From the NCBI GenBank assembly GCA_017561935.1, contig JAFZBE010000041.1:1-64000 (forward strand): a stretch of 64,000 nt of DNA, written 5' to 3'. The position numbers were made by a program, and so were the translations under genes. The notes under the pieces are model-generated. The model was not told where the DNA came from and searched no databases. It was given only the letters and a program-made list of their open reading frames with translations. Each line of letters begins with the position of its first letter. The stretch's first letter is position 1. Below, piece after piece: positions 17,111-25,074 of this stretch. The stretch comes from Bacteroidales bacterium. Its GTDB lineage: Bacteria > Bacteroidota > Bacteroidia > Bacteroidales > UBA3663.

Positions 17111-19180
17111 TCACTCTTCTCCGATGACTACTCCCCAAGGCTCGATGGTGACTGGTGCATTGGTTTTGAGCGATTGGTTATCGAGCAGAGAATGACTGTT
17201 GGGGTAGGGATAGGCGATGGTTTTTGGTTCGTATGAATAGTTGAAGAGGTAGTGAATCCTCTTGCCGAAACGATTGGTGGCGGAACGAAGGATGACGGGG
17301 AATTGGTATTGCCTTTCTTTCGTCAGTATCTGCTTGCGATCGGCAGCCCGTGCGAGGAGCTTTTGAAGCAATTCGGTGCTGGGGAGGGTGCCAATGTAGA
17401 TGAGGTGTCCTTTGCCGTAGCTGTTCTCGGTGATGCATGGCCATTTGCCGAAGAAGGGATGTTCGACAGTCGAGAGTGGCTTAGCTGTGGTGAGTTGCAG
17501 GAATTCCATCCACGTACTGACGGTGTTGTCTTCTGCACCAAGGTCATTGGGGCGAAGTGACAGCTGATTGATGGAGGAGTATTCCTGATAAGTGAATCCG
17601 CAGGCTTCGGCCAATGGGCCTGGGGCGACACTGGTTCGTACGGCGTTGTCGTAATCGGTGTATCCGCTCTTGTAGAGCATCACCACTTCTCCGCCATTCC
17701 TCACAAAGTCGCTGATCTTCTTCAGCAGTTCGTCAGTGGCCACATAGAGCGAGGGGATGACCAGCATGTCGTATTGCGAGAAGTCCTGCATCGAGGGCTT
17801 GTCCACGGGCAGGATGTCGCATTCGATGTTCTGGCGATAGAGGGCATCGTAGAGGAGGAAGTCCTTGTATTGGTCACGGTTGGTGTAGGGCATGAAGTCG
17901 AGGGCGTGCTTCGAGTCATGGCTGAATAGCAGGGCCACGCGGTTCTGCTTCTGCGCATTCACCAGATGGCCCCCTACCTTGTCGAGCTCGGCAGCGCCCC
18001 GTTGGAATTCGGCATATACGCGATTGGGTGTGCCCTCATGTCCGAGGATGCCGCGCCAGTAGGTCTCCTGTCCATAGTGGAGCGTGGCCCAATGCCAGTA
18101 TTCCACCATATTGGCGCCTCCCGAGAGGAAGGCATACATGTTCTGACGCAGTTGACCATCGTAGGGAGGCCATTGGTCGCGGCTCGACCATCCCGTGCCC
18201 TGCGCATTGGTTTCGGTGATGAGGAAATTATGATGACGCGAAATGGGACGCATGTAGTCGCATGCATAGCCAATCCAAGCGCCATCCTGCTGGTCCTGCA
18301 TGTTGTAATAGACGTTGATGGCAGGATATTCCATCTGTCGGAAGGCTTCCACCTGGTCGATGTTGGCGAAGCTGGGCATGAAGCAATGGGTGACAAACTG
18401 GTCGGGACGACGATATTCATCGACGATGTCGATCTGCCAGTTGAGGAAGTCGGCAGTGACCTTCCGGTTCCATCGTTCCCACCACACCTTGTACGAAGGA
18501 TTGGTCACGCCCTTGCGGTCGTAGAAGTCCTCCCACTTGTTGATGTTCATGCCCCAGTAGTTGAGGCCCCAGCGACGATTCAACTCCTTGAGGTCTCCCT
18601 TGAACTCTCGATTGATGTAGTCGCGGAAACCTTCGAAGTAATCCTGATTGTCGATATTGCGTGCCTCCACCTCATTATCCACCTGATAGCCGATGATGGC
18701 AGGATGTTGTGCGAAATGCTCCATCATCTTGCGAATGATGCGTTCGCAGTAGCGCCGGTAGGTGGGGTTCAGAAGATCCATGTTCTGGCGTATGCCGTAG
18801 TAGCTCTGTCGGTCATCGATGGTGTGCGACAACACTTCGGGATGTTCAGCCGCCAGCCACGACGGGATGGAGTAGGTCGGTGTGCCGAGGATGACCTTGA
18901 TGCCAGCCTCGTGCATCTTGTCGAGGATGCGGTCCATCCATGCGAATTCGAACTGTCCGTCCTGCGGCTCGAAGAGCGACCACGTCGATTCGCCGACACG
19001 TACCACGGAGAGACCGGCCTCCTTCATCAGACGGATGTCTTCATCAAGTCGGTCTGCCGGGGTGTATTCGCTGTAATAGGCAGCTCCATAGAGGGGCTTG
19101 TCAAAGTTATAGACCGTTTGAGCCATCGCGAGGCTACATCCTGCTAGAAGGGCAGCGGTTATACTCAGTTGTCGTTTCAT
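17111..19180 (-). CDS. Glycoside hydrolase family 42 beta-galactosidase, exported
   Basis: A 689-residue enzyme with a signal peptide (residues 1-20, ending AMAQ), so probably periplasmic. The TIM-barrel starts with GAAYYSEYTPADRLDEDIRL. The acid/base Glu lies in IGYQVDNEVEARN and the nucleophile Glu in FLITETNAQGTGW, both typical of GH42. The C-terminal part (MLVIPSLYVATDELL, LRSATNRFGKRIHYLFNYS) corresponds to the trimerisation and beta-sandwich domains. It releases terminal beta-galactose. The gene is monocistronic and divergent from the outer-membrane barrel gene at 19363. Confidence 0.94.
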   Translation of the reverse strand: MKRQLSITAALLAGCSLAMAQTVYNFDKPLYGAAYYSEYTPADRLDEDIRLMKEAGLSVVRVGESTWSLFEPQDGQFEFAWMDRILDKMHEAGIKVILGTPTYSIPSWLAAEHPEVLSHTIDDRQSYYGIRQNMDLLNPTYRRYCERIIRKMMEHFAQHPAIIGYQVDNEVEARNIDNQDYFEGFRDYINREFKGDLKELNRRWGLNYWGMNINKWEDFYDRKGVTNPSYKVWWERWNRKVTADFLNWQIDIVDEYRRPDQFVTHCFMPSFANIDQVEAFRQMEYPAINVYYNMQDQQDGAWIGYACDYMRPISRHHNFLITETNAQGTGWSSRDQWPPYDGQLRQNMYAFLSGGANMVEYWHWATLHYGQETYWRGILGHEGTPNRVYAEFQRGAAELDKVGGHLVNAQKQNRVALLFSHDSKHALDFMPYTNRDQYKDFLLYDALYRQNIECDILPVDKPSMQDFSQYDMLVIPSLYVATDELLKKISDFVRNGGEVVMLYKSGYTDYDNAVRTSVAPGPLAEACGFTYQEYSSINQLSLRPNDLGAEDNTVSTWMEFLQLTTAKPLSTVEHPFFGKWPCITENSYGKGHLIYIGTLPSTELLQKLLARAADRKQILTKERQYQFPVILRSATNRFGKRIHYLFNYSYEPKTIAYPYPNSHSLLDNQSLKTNAPVTIEPWGVVIGEE

Positions 19181-19301
19181 TATTGTATCAGGTATTGTGA
19201 GTTAGATGATTATATAACGTCGGATTAGCGGTTTTATTGTGCAGCCATAGAAAATGCAAGACGGGCATCTGTGCTGTGACTATCATTTTTTTATGGTTTT
19301 T

Positions 19302-19333
19302 TTTGGATAGATTGGAAATAAATGTTATCTTTG
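19302..19333 (+). promoter_or_regulatory. Promoter for the outer-membrane barrel/nadE unit
   Basis: TTTG (19302-19305), 20 bp, TATCTTTG (19326-19333). The predicted start lies about 25 nt before the ATG at 19363. Confidence 0.8.
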
Positions 19334-19362
19334 CACCGCAAAAACGAAGAAACAATATTGTA

Positions 19363-21075
19363 ATGAAGAAGAAAACATTGCTTGCAGTACTTCTTATTGA
19401 GGCACTTGCAATTTGCGCATGGGCGCAGGACACCGACGAGTTCCAGCGCATCGCCAAGCGTATCATGGACGCCTACGAGGTGGGAGAGGAGTTGGAGCAT
19501 AAGCCCGACTCGTCGCACGTGTATGGTGGTGCCTATCTTGGTGCCAGCAGCAACGGTCGCGCCATGCCTTCGGGCTATGTCACCTATTTGAAGGATAATC
19601 TGCTCCTGACGAGCCAGCTGTCGGTCGATTTCAGCGAACTGAATACCGAAAAGAATGTCAGCACCGACTTCGTGAATGGTGCCGACCGCCTCACCAGCTC
19701 CAGCATCCTGACCAAATACGAGAAGCAGGACTTCTCGACCCGTCTCGACTATGCGCCCACCAAGGGCCAGATTTTCACCATCGGCTTACTCGAAAGCTTC
19801 GACCACAACCGCGTGTCGGAGAGCACCATCAGGAACGGACACGAGGCCGACGGCACCGAGCAGGAGTCGTTCTATGAGGAGCAGCGCCGTTCCAATCGTG
19901 ACCTCAAGTTGGGTGGCCTTTTGCAGTATATCCGCGACTTCGACGATTTGGGCAGGTTGACGACACGTGTAAACCTGAAGTACAACTACAAGCCCACCGA
20001 CGTGGAGTCCGACACCTGGGGTGCTCACTCCGAGTCATCGCTGCGTGAGCAGAACCAGACGCTCCGTAACTTCGATCCCTACGCCATGATTCGTTTCCAG
20101 TCCAAGACCTGGAATGGATTCAAGTTCGGCGTGGAGGAGAAATACACCATCGAGGACATGCGTATCACCGATACGGCGACCGAGTTTGACTTCAACACCT
20201 ACTCCTCGTTGACATCCTTCTCGGCCAATTATTCCCATGGCTGGCTTGCACTTGATGCTACGTTTCGTTACGAGAACTTCATCAACGATATCGACGACCA
20301 CCAGACCGCCAGTCACGACAAGACCTACAACGACTGGATGCTCTCGTCCAAGGCAACGATGAAGATGAATGCGAAGAACAAGTTCGTGCTGAGCTTCGAC
20401 CGCAACATCGCACGTCCCTCCTATACGCAGCTCTATCCTTTCGTACACATCGGCAGCAGCATCGGCGTGATGGTAGTCGGTAACTCGAACCTTGGACCCT
20501 CGAAGAACAGCCAGGTGAAAGGTAGCTACACCTATTCGGGCGAACATTGGACACTCACCCACAGTCTTGCCTACAAGCGCATCACCGACGACATCTCGCA
20601 GATCTCGTCCTACGACGAGGCATCGCAACGCTCGGTCAAGACGTGGATCAACGATGCACGCTACAGCTACCTGCGCTATGCCGCCGAGGGTGAGGTGCGC
20701 TACGGACTCTTCTCGATGACGATGGGCTTCCATAGCCAGCGCCTCGACTACGATGGCGAGAAGGTGTCGTCTGATCGTGCATGGTCCTACAGCTTCAAGG
20801 CTCGTCCGCAGTTCCAGCTGCCCAAGGATTGGACATTGGCCACCGTATTGCTCTTTACTGGTCGCGAGACGCACCGCTACTACTACAACCAGTCGAACTT
20901 CTACTGGTCGTTCCGTGCAGTGAAGCAGATCGGCCAGTGGGCAATGTATGCCTTCGTGCAGGATATCCTCCAGCCCGACCGTAAGCAGATTCTCACTAAC
21001 AAGGACTACGATATGACAACCGTGACCAAACCCAACTCACGTTGCCTCATCGTGGGCTGCTCTTATACTTTTTAA
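19363..21075 (+). CDS. Outer-membrane beta-barrel protein without plug domain
   Basis: A 570-residue protein with a signal peptide ending ICAWAQD. The rest is a chain of alternating aromatic beta-strands (SYTYSGEHWTLTHSLAYKR, YGLFSMTMGFHSQRLDY) ending in CLIVGCSYTF, a terminal-Phe barrel signature. It resembles the barrel half of TonB-dependent proteins but has neither the N-terminal carboxypeptidase-like domain nor a plug, so it is probably not an active TonB importer. The start is ATG 19363, because the longer frame from 19237 runs back across the promoter. NadE follows after one base. Confidence 0.8.
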   Translation: MKKKTLLAVLLIEALAICAWAQDTDEFQRIAKRIMDAYEVGEELEHKPDSSHVYGGAYLGASSNGRAMPSGYVTYLKDNLLLTSQLSVDFSELNTEKNVSTDFVNGADRLTSSSILTKYEKQDFSTRLDYAPTKGQIFTIGLLESFDHNRVSESTIRNGHEADGTEQESFYEEQRRSNRDLKLGGLLQYIRDFDDLGRLTTRVNLKYNYKPTDVESDTWGAHSESSLREQNQTLRNFDPYAMIRFQSKTWNGFKFGVEEKYTIEDMRITDTATEFDFNTYSSLTSFSANYSHGWLALDATFRYENFINDIDDHQTASHDKTYNDWMLSSKATMKMNAKNKFVLSFDRNIARPSYTQLYPFVHIGSSIGVMVVGNSNLGPSKNSQVKGSYTYSGEHWTLTHSLAYKRITDDISQISSYDEASQRSVKTWINDARYSYLRYAAEGEVRYGLFSMTMGFHSQRLDYDGEKVSSDRAWSYSFKARPQFQLPKDWTLATVLLFTGRETHRYYYNQSNFYWSFRAVKQIGQWAMYAFVQDILQPDRKQILTNKDYDMTTVTKPNSRCLIVGCSYTF

Positions 21076-21076
21076 T

Positions 21077-21841
21077 ATGAAACAATTTGATGCAAAAAGG
21101 GTGACCGCAGAGGTCATCCAATGGATTAGAGACTGGTTTGAGCAGAATGGCCCAGGCTGCAATGCCGTGCTGGGCATGTCGGGTGGCAAGGACTCGACGG
21201 TAGCTGCTGCCTTGTGTGCCGAGGCACTCGGCAAGGATCGTGTCATTGGTGTTGCTATGCCCGACAACGGTCAGGCCATCAACGATGCCGACCGTATCTC
21301 GCGTTACATCGGCATACGTTATTGCGTGGCTCCCATCGGTGCCATCACCAATGCCGTGAACAGCCTCAAGCTGGAGGAGAACGAGTCGGTAGCCGATACG
21401 TGGACCGTACAGACCACTCAAAACGTCCCGCCACGTGTCCGCATGGTGACACTCTACGCCATTGCGCAGACCAACAACGGACGTGTGGTCAACACCTGCA
21501 ACCTATCGGAGGATTGGATTGGCTACGCTACACGCTATGGTGACAATGCTGGTGACTTCAGCCCTCTGTCGTTCCTCACTGTCACCGAGATTCTGCAGAT
21601 TGGACGTGTGCTGGGCCTGCCATTGGAGTGGGTCGATAAGGTGCCCGACGATGGACTGCCGCACAGCTCTCCCGACGAAGTGAAGCTGGGCTTCACCTAT
21701 GCCACTCTTGACAAGTATATCCGTGAGGGCATCGAGCCTGAGCCTGCCACCAAGGTGAAGATCGATCGCCTACATCGCCTCAATCTGTTCAAGGTGAAGT
21801 ATATGGATCGTTTCGATCCCGAAATCCCGATAGTTATTTAG
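21077..21841 (+). CDS. nadE: NAD(+) synthase, ammonia-dependent
   Basis: NadE amidates deamido-NAD to NAD through an adenylated intermediate. The N-type ATP pyrophosphatase P-loop reads VLGMSGGKDSTVAAAL. TCNLSEDWIGYATRYGDNAGDFSPLSFL carries the conserved NLSE and GD motifs, and VPDDGLPHSSPDEVKLGFTY follows near the C-terminus. At 254 residues it lacks the glutaminase domain of long NadE, so it uses free ammonia. It starts one base after the stop of the outer-membrane barrel gene, an odd but tight pairing. Confidence 0.95.
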   Translation: MKQFDAKRVTAEVIQWIRDWFEQNGPGCNAVLGMSGGKDSTVAAALCAEALGKDRVIGVAMPDNGQAINDADRISRYIGIRYCVAPIGAITNAVNSLKLEENESVADTWTVQTTQNVPPRVRMVTLYAIAQTNNGRVVNTCNLSEDWIGYATRYGDNAGDFSPLSFLTVTEILQIGRVLGLPLEWVDKVPDDGLPHSSPDEVKLGFTYATLDKYIREGIEPEPATKVKIDRLHRLNLFKVKYMDRFDPEIPIVI

Positions 21842-23357
21842 GTTCGTTATAAGAAATAGAGTGTTTCCCTGTCGAGAGCGTTCCTATCGGGCCAAAGGTG
21901 ATCTCATGTGGCATCTCGGCGCGTGTTATGCGTGGACTGAGCCATTCGATGATTTCGTCGGACGTAAGGGAAACATCCTTGCGCAGTTCTATCCGGGCAT
22001 TCAGCACATTCCCGAATTCGTTGTCAGGCACGGCAAAGACGTGCGAAGCTACGACGGCGGGATGTAGGCTGAGTGCCCGCATTACGTTGTCAGGACAGGC
22101 ATTCTCTCCACCACAGACAATCAATTGGTCTGCCCTCCCGCGATGGTAATAATATCCTTCGGCGTCGCACCCGACGCGGTCGCCCGTGTTCTGCCATCGG
22201 TTGTTTAGGCCCGTCATCGCCCAACGGGAGCAAATCCACAGAGTGCCTGTCCCGTCCTTATCCTTGTCCCTGATGTCACATCTCACGCCGCGTATTGGTC
22301 GGCCCAAAGTCGTCTCTTCGTGTTTCGACAGTTCTTCGGGTGTGGCCAGCATCACGAAGCCTGCTTCCGAGGTGCCGTACAGGTTATAGAGCACGTCGCC
22401 CAGCTGACGTTTCGTTTCCTCGATAAGCTTGCGGTCCAGACGGTCTCCTCCGCTGATGATGCATCGCAGGCTCTTCAGCTTCTCCCGTGCATCGTCCTGC
22501 TGCCAGATCCTGGCCAATATCACAGGGACGATGGGTAAAACTTCTACACCTTCATCATGAATGATCTTCAATGCCTGATCGGCCTCGAAATGCCGCATCA
22601 GGCATATTTTCTTTCCAATCAGCAGCGACACGATGAGTGTGGCGAGTCCAAAGCCGTGATAGAAAGGTAGGGCGAGGCAGACACTCCGATAATCTCCAAT
22701 GCCGATGTCCTTCAGCAGGGCGAAGAAGGGACAGAGGAATTGTGTCACAGAGGGGCGACGCGAGGCTTCGGTATAATTCCCGCTTGTGCCACCTGTCATC
22801 ACGGTGATTTCGGGACCTCGGAAGATGCGAGGAAGAGCAATGTCGTATTTCTTATGCGCTGCAAATACCAGGTTGAACAAAGTCTCGGCGCTGATGGTCG
22901 TGCAGGGAAGACGCTTAAGCGCCACACATTTCTCCTGTATCTCTTCGTCATAGACCAGTAGCGTGTATTTGCCCAGTCGCACCAGTTCTTCGACCTGCTG
23001 CACACCCAGATCGGTGTTGAGCAGCCGCACATGCACACCCAGTCGTGACAAGGCGGGCAGGAGGAGCAGCGAGATCACATGGTTTCTGCACAACACGCCC
23101 ACCGCATCGCCTTTGTGCAAATTGTAGTCTGTATATAATAGGTGAGCCAACCGCCTTGCATGTTGATGGAGCTGGCTGTAGTTGAGGCGCAACTTGTCAG
23201 AAACCACGGCGCACCGCTCGGGATAATACTTTGCCGAAAACTTCAGCATCGCCATTAGGGTGATGCCCTCGCTGGCAAAGCATCGCACCCAGCGGACGAT
23301 GCCATGGGGTGTGACGAAGTGTAATGCTGTGAGCGTATGGAATAGCGGTCGTTGCAT
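21834..23357 (-). CDS. AMP-binding acyl/aryl-CoA ligase-like enzyme
   Basis: A 507-residue ANL-superfamily enzyme. It adenylates a carboxylate and, by family rule, transfers it to CoA or another thiol. Motifs are the phosphate loop ITVMTGGTSGNYTEASR, LYNLYGTSEAGFVML (A5), QNTGDRVGCD (A7) and the C-terminal STGKHSISY with the catalytic Lys. The start is ATG 23357, one base after the SDR stop. The longer frame to 23438 lies inside the SDR gene. Its last 8 bases overlap the end of nadE. The paired SDR suggests that an activated acyl product is then reduced. The substrate is unknown. Confidence 0.85.
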   Translation of the reverse strand: MQRPLFHTLTALHFVTPHGIVRWVRCFASEGITLMAMLKFSAKYYPERCAVVSDKLRLNYSQLHQHARRLAHLLYTDYNLHKGDAVGVLCRNHVISLLLLPALSRLGVHVRLLNTDLGVQQVEELVRLGKYTLLVYDEEIQEKCVALKRLPCTTISAETLFNLVFAAHKKYDIALPRIFRGPEITVMTGGTSGNYTEASRRPSVTQFLCPFFALLKDIGIGDYRSVCLALPFYHGFGLATLIVSLLIGKKICLMRHFEADQALKIIHDEGVEVLPIVPVILARIWQQDDAREKLKSLRCIISGGDRLDRKLIEETKRQLGDVLYNLYGTSEAGFVMLATPEELSKHEETTLGRPIRGVRCDIRDKDKDGTGTLWICSRWAMTGLNNRWQNTGDRVGCDAEGYYYHRGRADQLIVCGGENACPDNVMRALSLHPAVVASHVFAVPDNEFGNVLNARIELRKDVSLTSDEIIEWLSPRITRAEMPHEITFGPIGTLSTGKHSISYNEPK

Positions 23358-23358
23358 G

Positions 23359-24162
23359 TCAATATAACAGCTTGACGAGGGGCGAGAAGAGCATGGCAAT
23401 AGCTGCCGAGATGCGTGCCCACCAGGGTTTGTAGGCAAAGCGGTTCGTCGTGCTCAGTTTGAGCAACTGGCACGCTGCCTCGTCGGCAGTGTAAGCGGGG
23501 AGATTGCGATAGGCGGGGTTTGCCTCCGACATGTCGGTATGCACCAGCGGCATAAAGGCTACCTGCACGACGATGTGCTGCTTCTCCAATTCCGTGTGTG
23601 CTGTTTCATACCAGGTGTTGGCCGCGCACTTCGATGCATGGTAGGCTGACCATCCTGGTGCAGGAGGGAAAAGAGTGCTCACCGACGATGTGTAGATGAT
23701 GTGTCCTTTGCTTTCGCTGAGCTTGGGGATCAGGGCCAAGGAAAGTGCAACGTGGGCACGATAATTCACGTCGATAGTCCTGTCGTAGTCGTGCATCCGA
23801 TCGGTGGCATCGATGATGTTGCGGTGAATGGACTTGCCTGCATTGCAGAAGAGGTAATCCACATGCGGCAAGGATTGCTTCAGATTTTCGCAAAGCGCCT
23901 CCAGCTTGTCCTTGTCCCGCAGATCCATCGCACAAAACGATGCTTCACACCCTGCCTCATGTGCTTCGGTGCACAATGCCGTCAGTCGTTCCTCGCTTCG
24001 GGCAATGAGAAACAGGTTGGCATGGGCGGCGATAAGGCGGCGCACCAGCGCTTCGCCGATACCTCGCGATGCACCAGTGACCACCACCCATCGATTGGCA
24101 AATGTCTCACGCGCCTTATTCTCGTTGAGATGCACAGTCGGGTAGATCAGCCATTTCACCAT
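23359..24162 (-). CDS. Short-chain dehydrogenase/reductase paired with AMP ligase
   Basis: A 267-residue SDR. The cofactor loop is VVTGASRGIGEAL, the catalytic Ser lies in IIYTSSVSTLF, and the YxxxK pair is in SAYHASKCA. About 30 residues precede the Rossmann fold, and a hydrophobic tail (AAIAMLFSPLVKLLY) may bind membrane, as in SDRs that handle lipid substrates. The start is ATG 24162, because the alternative ATG at 24204 lies upstream of the TATCTTTG element at 24189-24182. It forms a two-gene operon with the AMP ligase. Confidence 0.88.
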   Translation of the reverse strand: MVKWLIYPTVHLNENKARETFANRWVVVTGASRGIGEALVRRLIAAHANLFLIARSEERLTALCTEAHEAGCEASFCAMDLRDKDKLEALCENLKQSLPHVDYLFCNAGKSIHRNIIDATDRMHDYDRTIDVNYRAHVALSLALIPKLSESKGHIIYTSSVSTLFPPAPGWSAYHASKCAANTWYETAHTELEKQHIVVQVAFMPLVHTDMSEANPAYRNLPAYTADEAACQLLKLSTTNRFAYKPWWARISAAIAMLFSPLVKLLY

Positions 24163-24181
24163 ATTGCTAGCCTTCACGCTG

Positions 24182-24189
24182 CAAAGATA
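24182..24189 (-). promoter_or_regulatory. Minus-7 element of the SDR/AMP-ligase operon
   Basis: TATCTTTG on the minus strand, which decides the SDR start codon. The ATG at 24162 is 19 bases downstream of the element. A -33 element is not clear. Confidence 0.55.
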
Positions 24190-24239
24190 CTGATTATTTC
24201 TCAATTAACAATTATCAATTCACAAATATCTAAACAATA

Positions 24240-24271
24240 TTTGCTTTTTTCACGAAAAACCCCTATCTTTG
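24240..24271 (+). promoter_or_regulatory. Promoter for the metallophosphoesterase
   Basis: TTTG (24240-24243), 20 bp, TATCTTTG (24264-24271). It gives a leader of about 23 nt before ATG 24298. Confidence 0.8.
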
Positions 24272-24297
24272 CACCACAAATCGAAGACAGTTACTCC

Positions 24298-25068
24298 ATG
24301 AGAATCCAATACGCCTCCGACCTGCATCTCGAATACAAGAGGAATGGCGAATACCTGATCCTGCATCCCATCCAAGTGATGGGCGACGTGCTCGTGCTTG
24401 CTGGTGACATTGGCTATCTGGGCGATGATAAGACTTACACACAGCATCCCTTCTGGGACTGGGCCTCGGAACACTATCAAAAGGTGATTGTCGTGCCGGG
24501 CAACCACGAGTTTTATCAGTTCTTCGACATCAACACACTGCACGAGGGATGGGTGCTGCCCATTCGTCACAATGTGCATTGCTACTATAATTGTGTGATA
24601 CGTCTGGGCGACGACATCGACCTGATTGCGTCAACACTTTGGTCAAGGGTCGCCCCCGAAAATGGACGCTATACGCAATTTGGGGTGACCGATTTCCATC
24701 GCATTCGTTCAGGGGAGGAGAGTCTGACGTGGCCGCGTTTCAATGAGGAGCATGAGCGTTGTCTGGCATTCCTGCAACGTGCCGTCAGAGAGAGCACGGC
24801 TAAGCATATCATCGTGGCTTCGCATCATGTGCCTACCTTCCAGCTTCTTTATCCTGAGTTTGCGAGCAAGTCGTATAGCGGAGCCTTCGCCGTCGAACTG
24901 GCACCCTTCATTGCGCAAAGTCCCATCAAATATTGGATTTTCGGGCACTCTCATTACAACATTGGCATGAGAATAGGAAAAACCCAACTGGTTTGCGACC
25001 AGTTGGGCTACATACATCATGGTGAACATCAGGATTTCGCTGGGAACAAGTTTTTGACTCTCCTTTAA
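24298..25068 (+). CDS. Calcineurin-like metallophosphoesterase
   Basis: A 256-residue cytoplasmic phosphoesterase with the full metal-ligand set: ASDLHLE (DxH), VLAGDIGYLGD (GDxx), VPGNHEFYQ (GNHE), IVASHHVP and FGHSHYN (GHxH). A two-metal site is therefore intact. The substrate is unknown, and no accessory domain is present. The frame is open upstream to 23701, but the promoter at 24240-24271 fixes the start at ATG 24298. It converges on the GH9 gene with a 6-bp gap. Confidence 0.92.
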   Translation: MRIQYASDLHLEYKRNGEYLILHPIQVMGDVLVLAGDIGYLGDDKTYTQHPFWDWASEHYQKVIVVPGNHEFYQFFDINTLHEGWVLPIRHNVHCYYNCVIRLGDDIDLIASTLWSRVAPENGRYTQFGVTDFHRIRSGEESLTWPRFNEEHERCLAFLQRAVRESTAKHIIVASHHVPTFQLLYPEFASKSYSGAFAVELAPFIAQSPIKYWIFGHSHYNIGMRIGKTQLVCDQLGYIHHGEHQDFAGNKFLTLL

Positions 25069-25074
25069 TAACCC

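Noticed and set aside
17966..19147. A 393-codon open frame opposite the GH42 gene
   Set aside because: It is the mirror of a codon-biased gene; GH42 catalytic motifs lie on the minus strand.
23701..24297. Extension of the metallophosphoesterase upstream to 23701
   Set aside because: It would overlap the SDR gene on the other strand, and a perfect promoter lies at 24240-24271.
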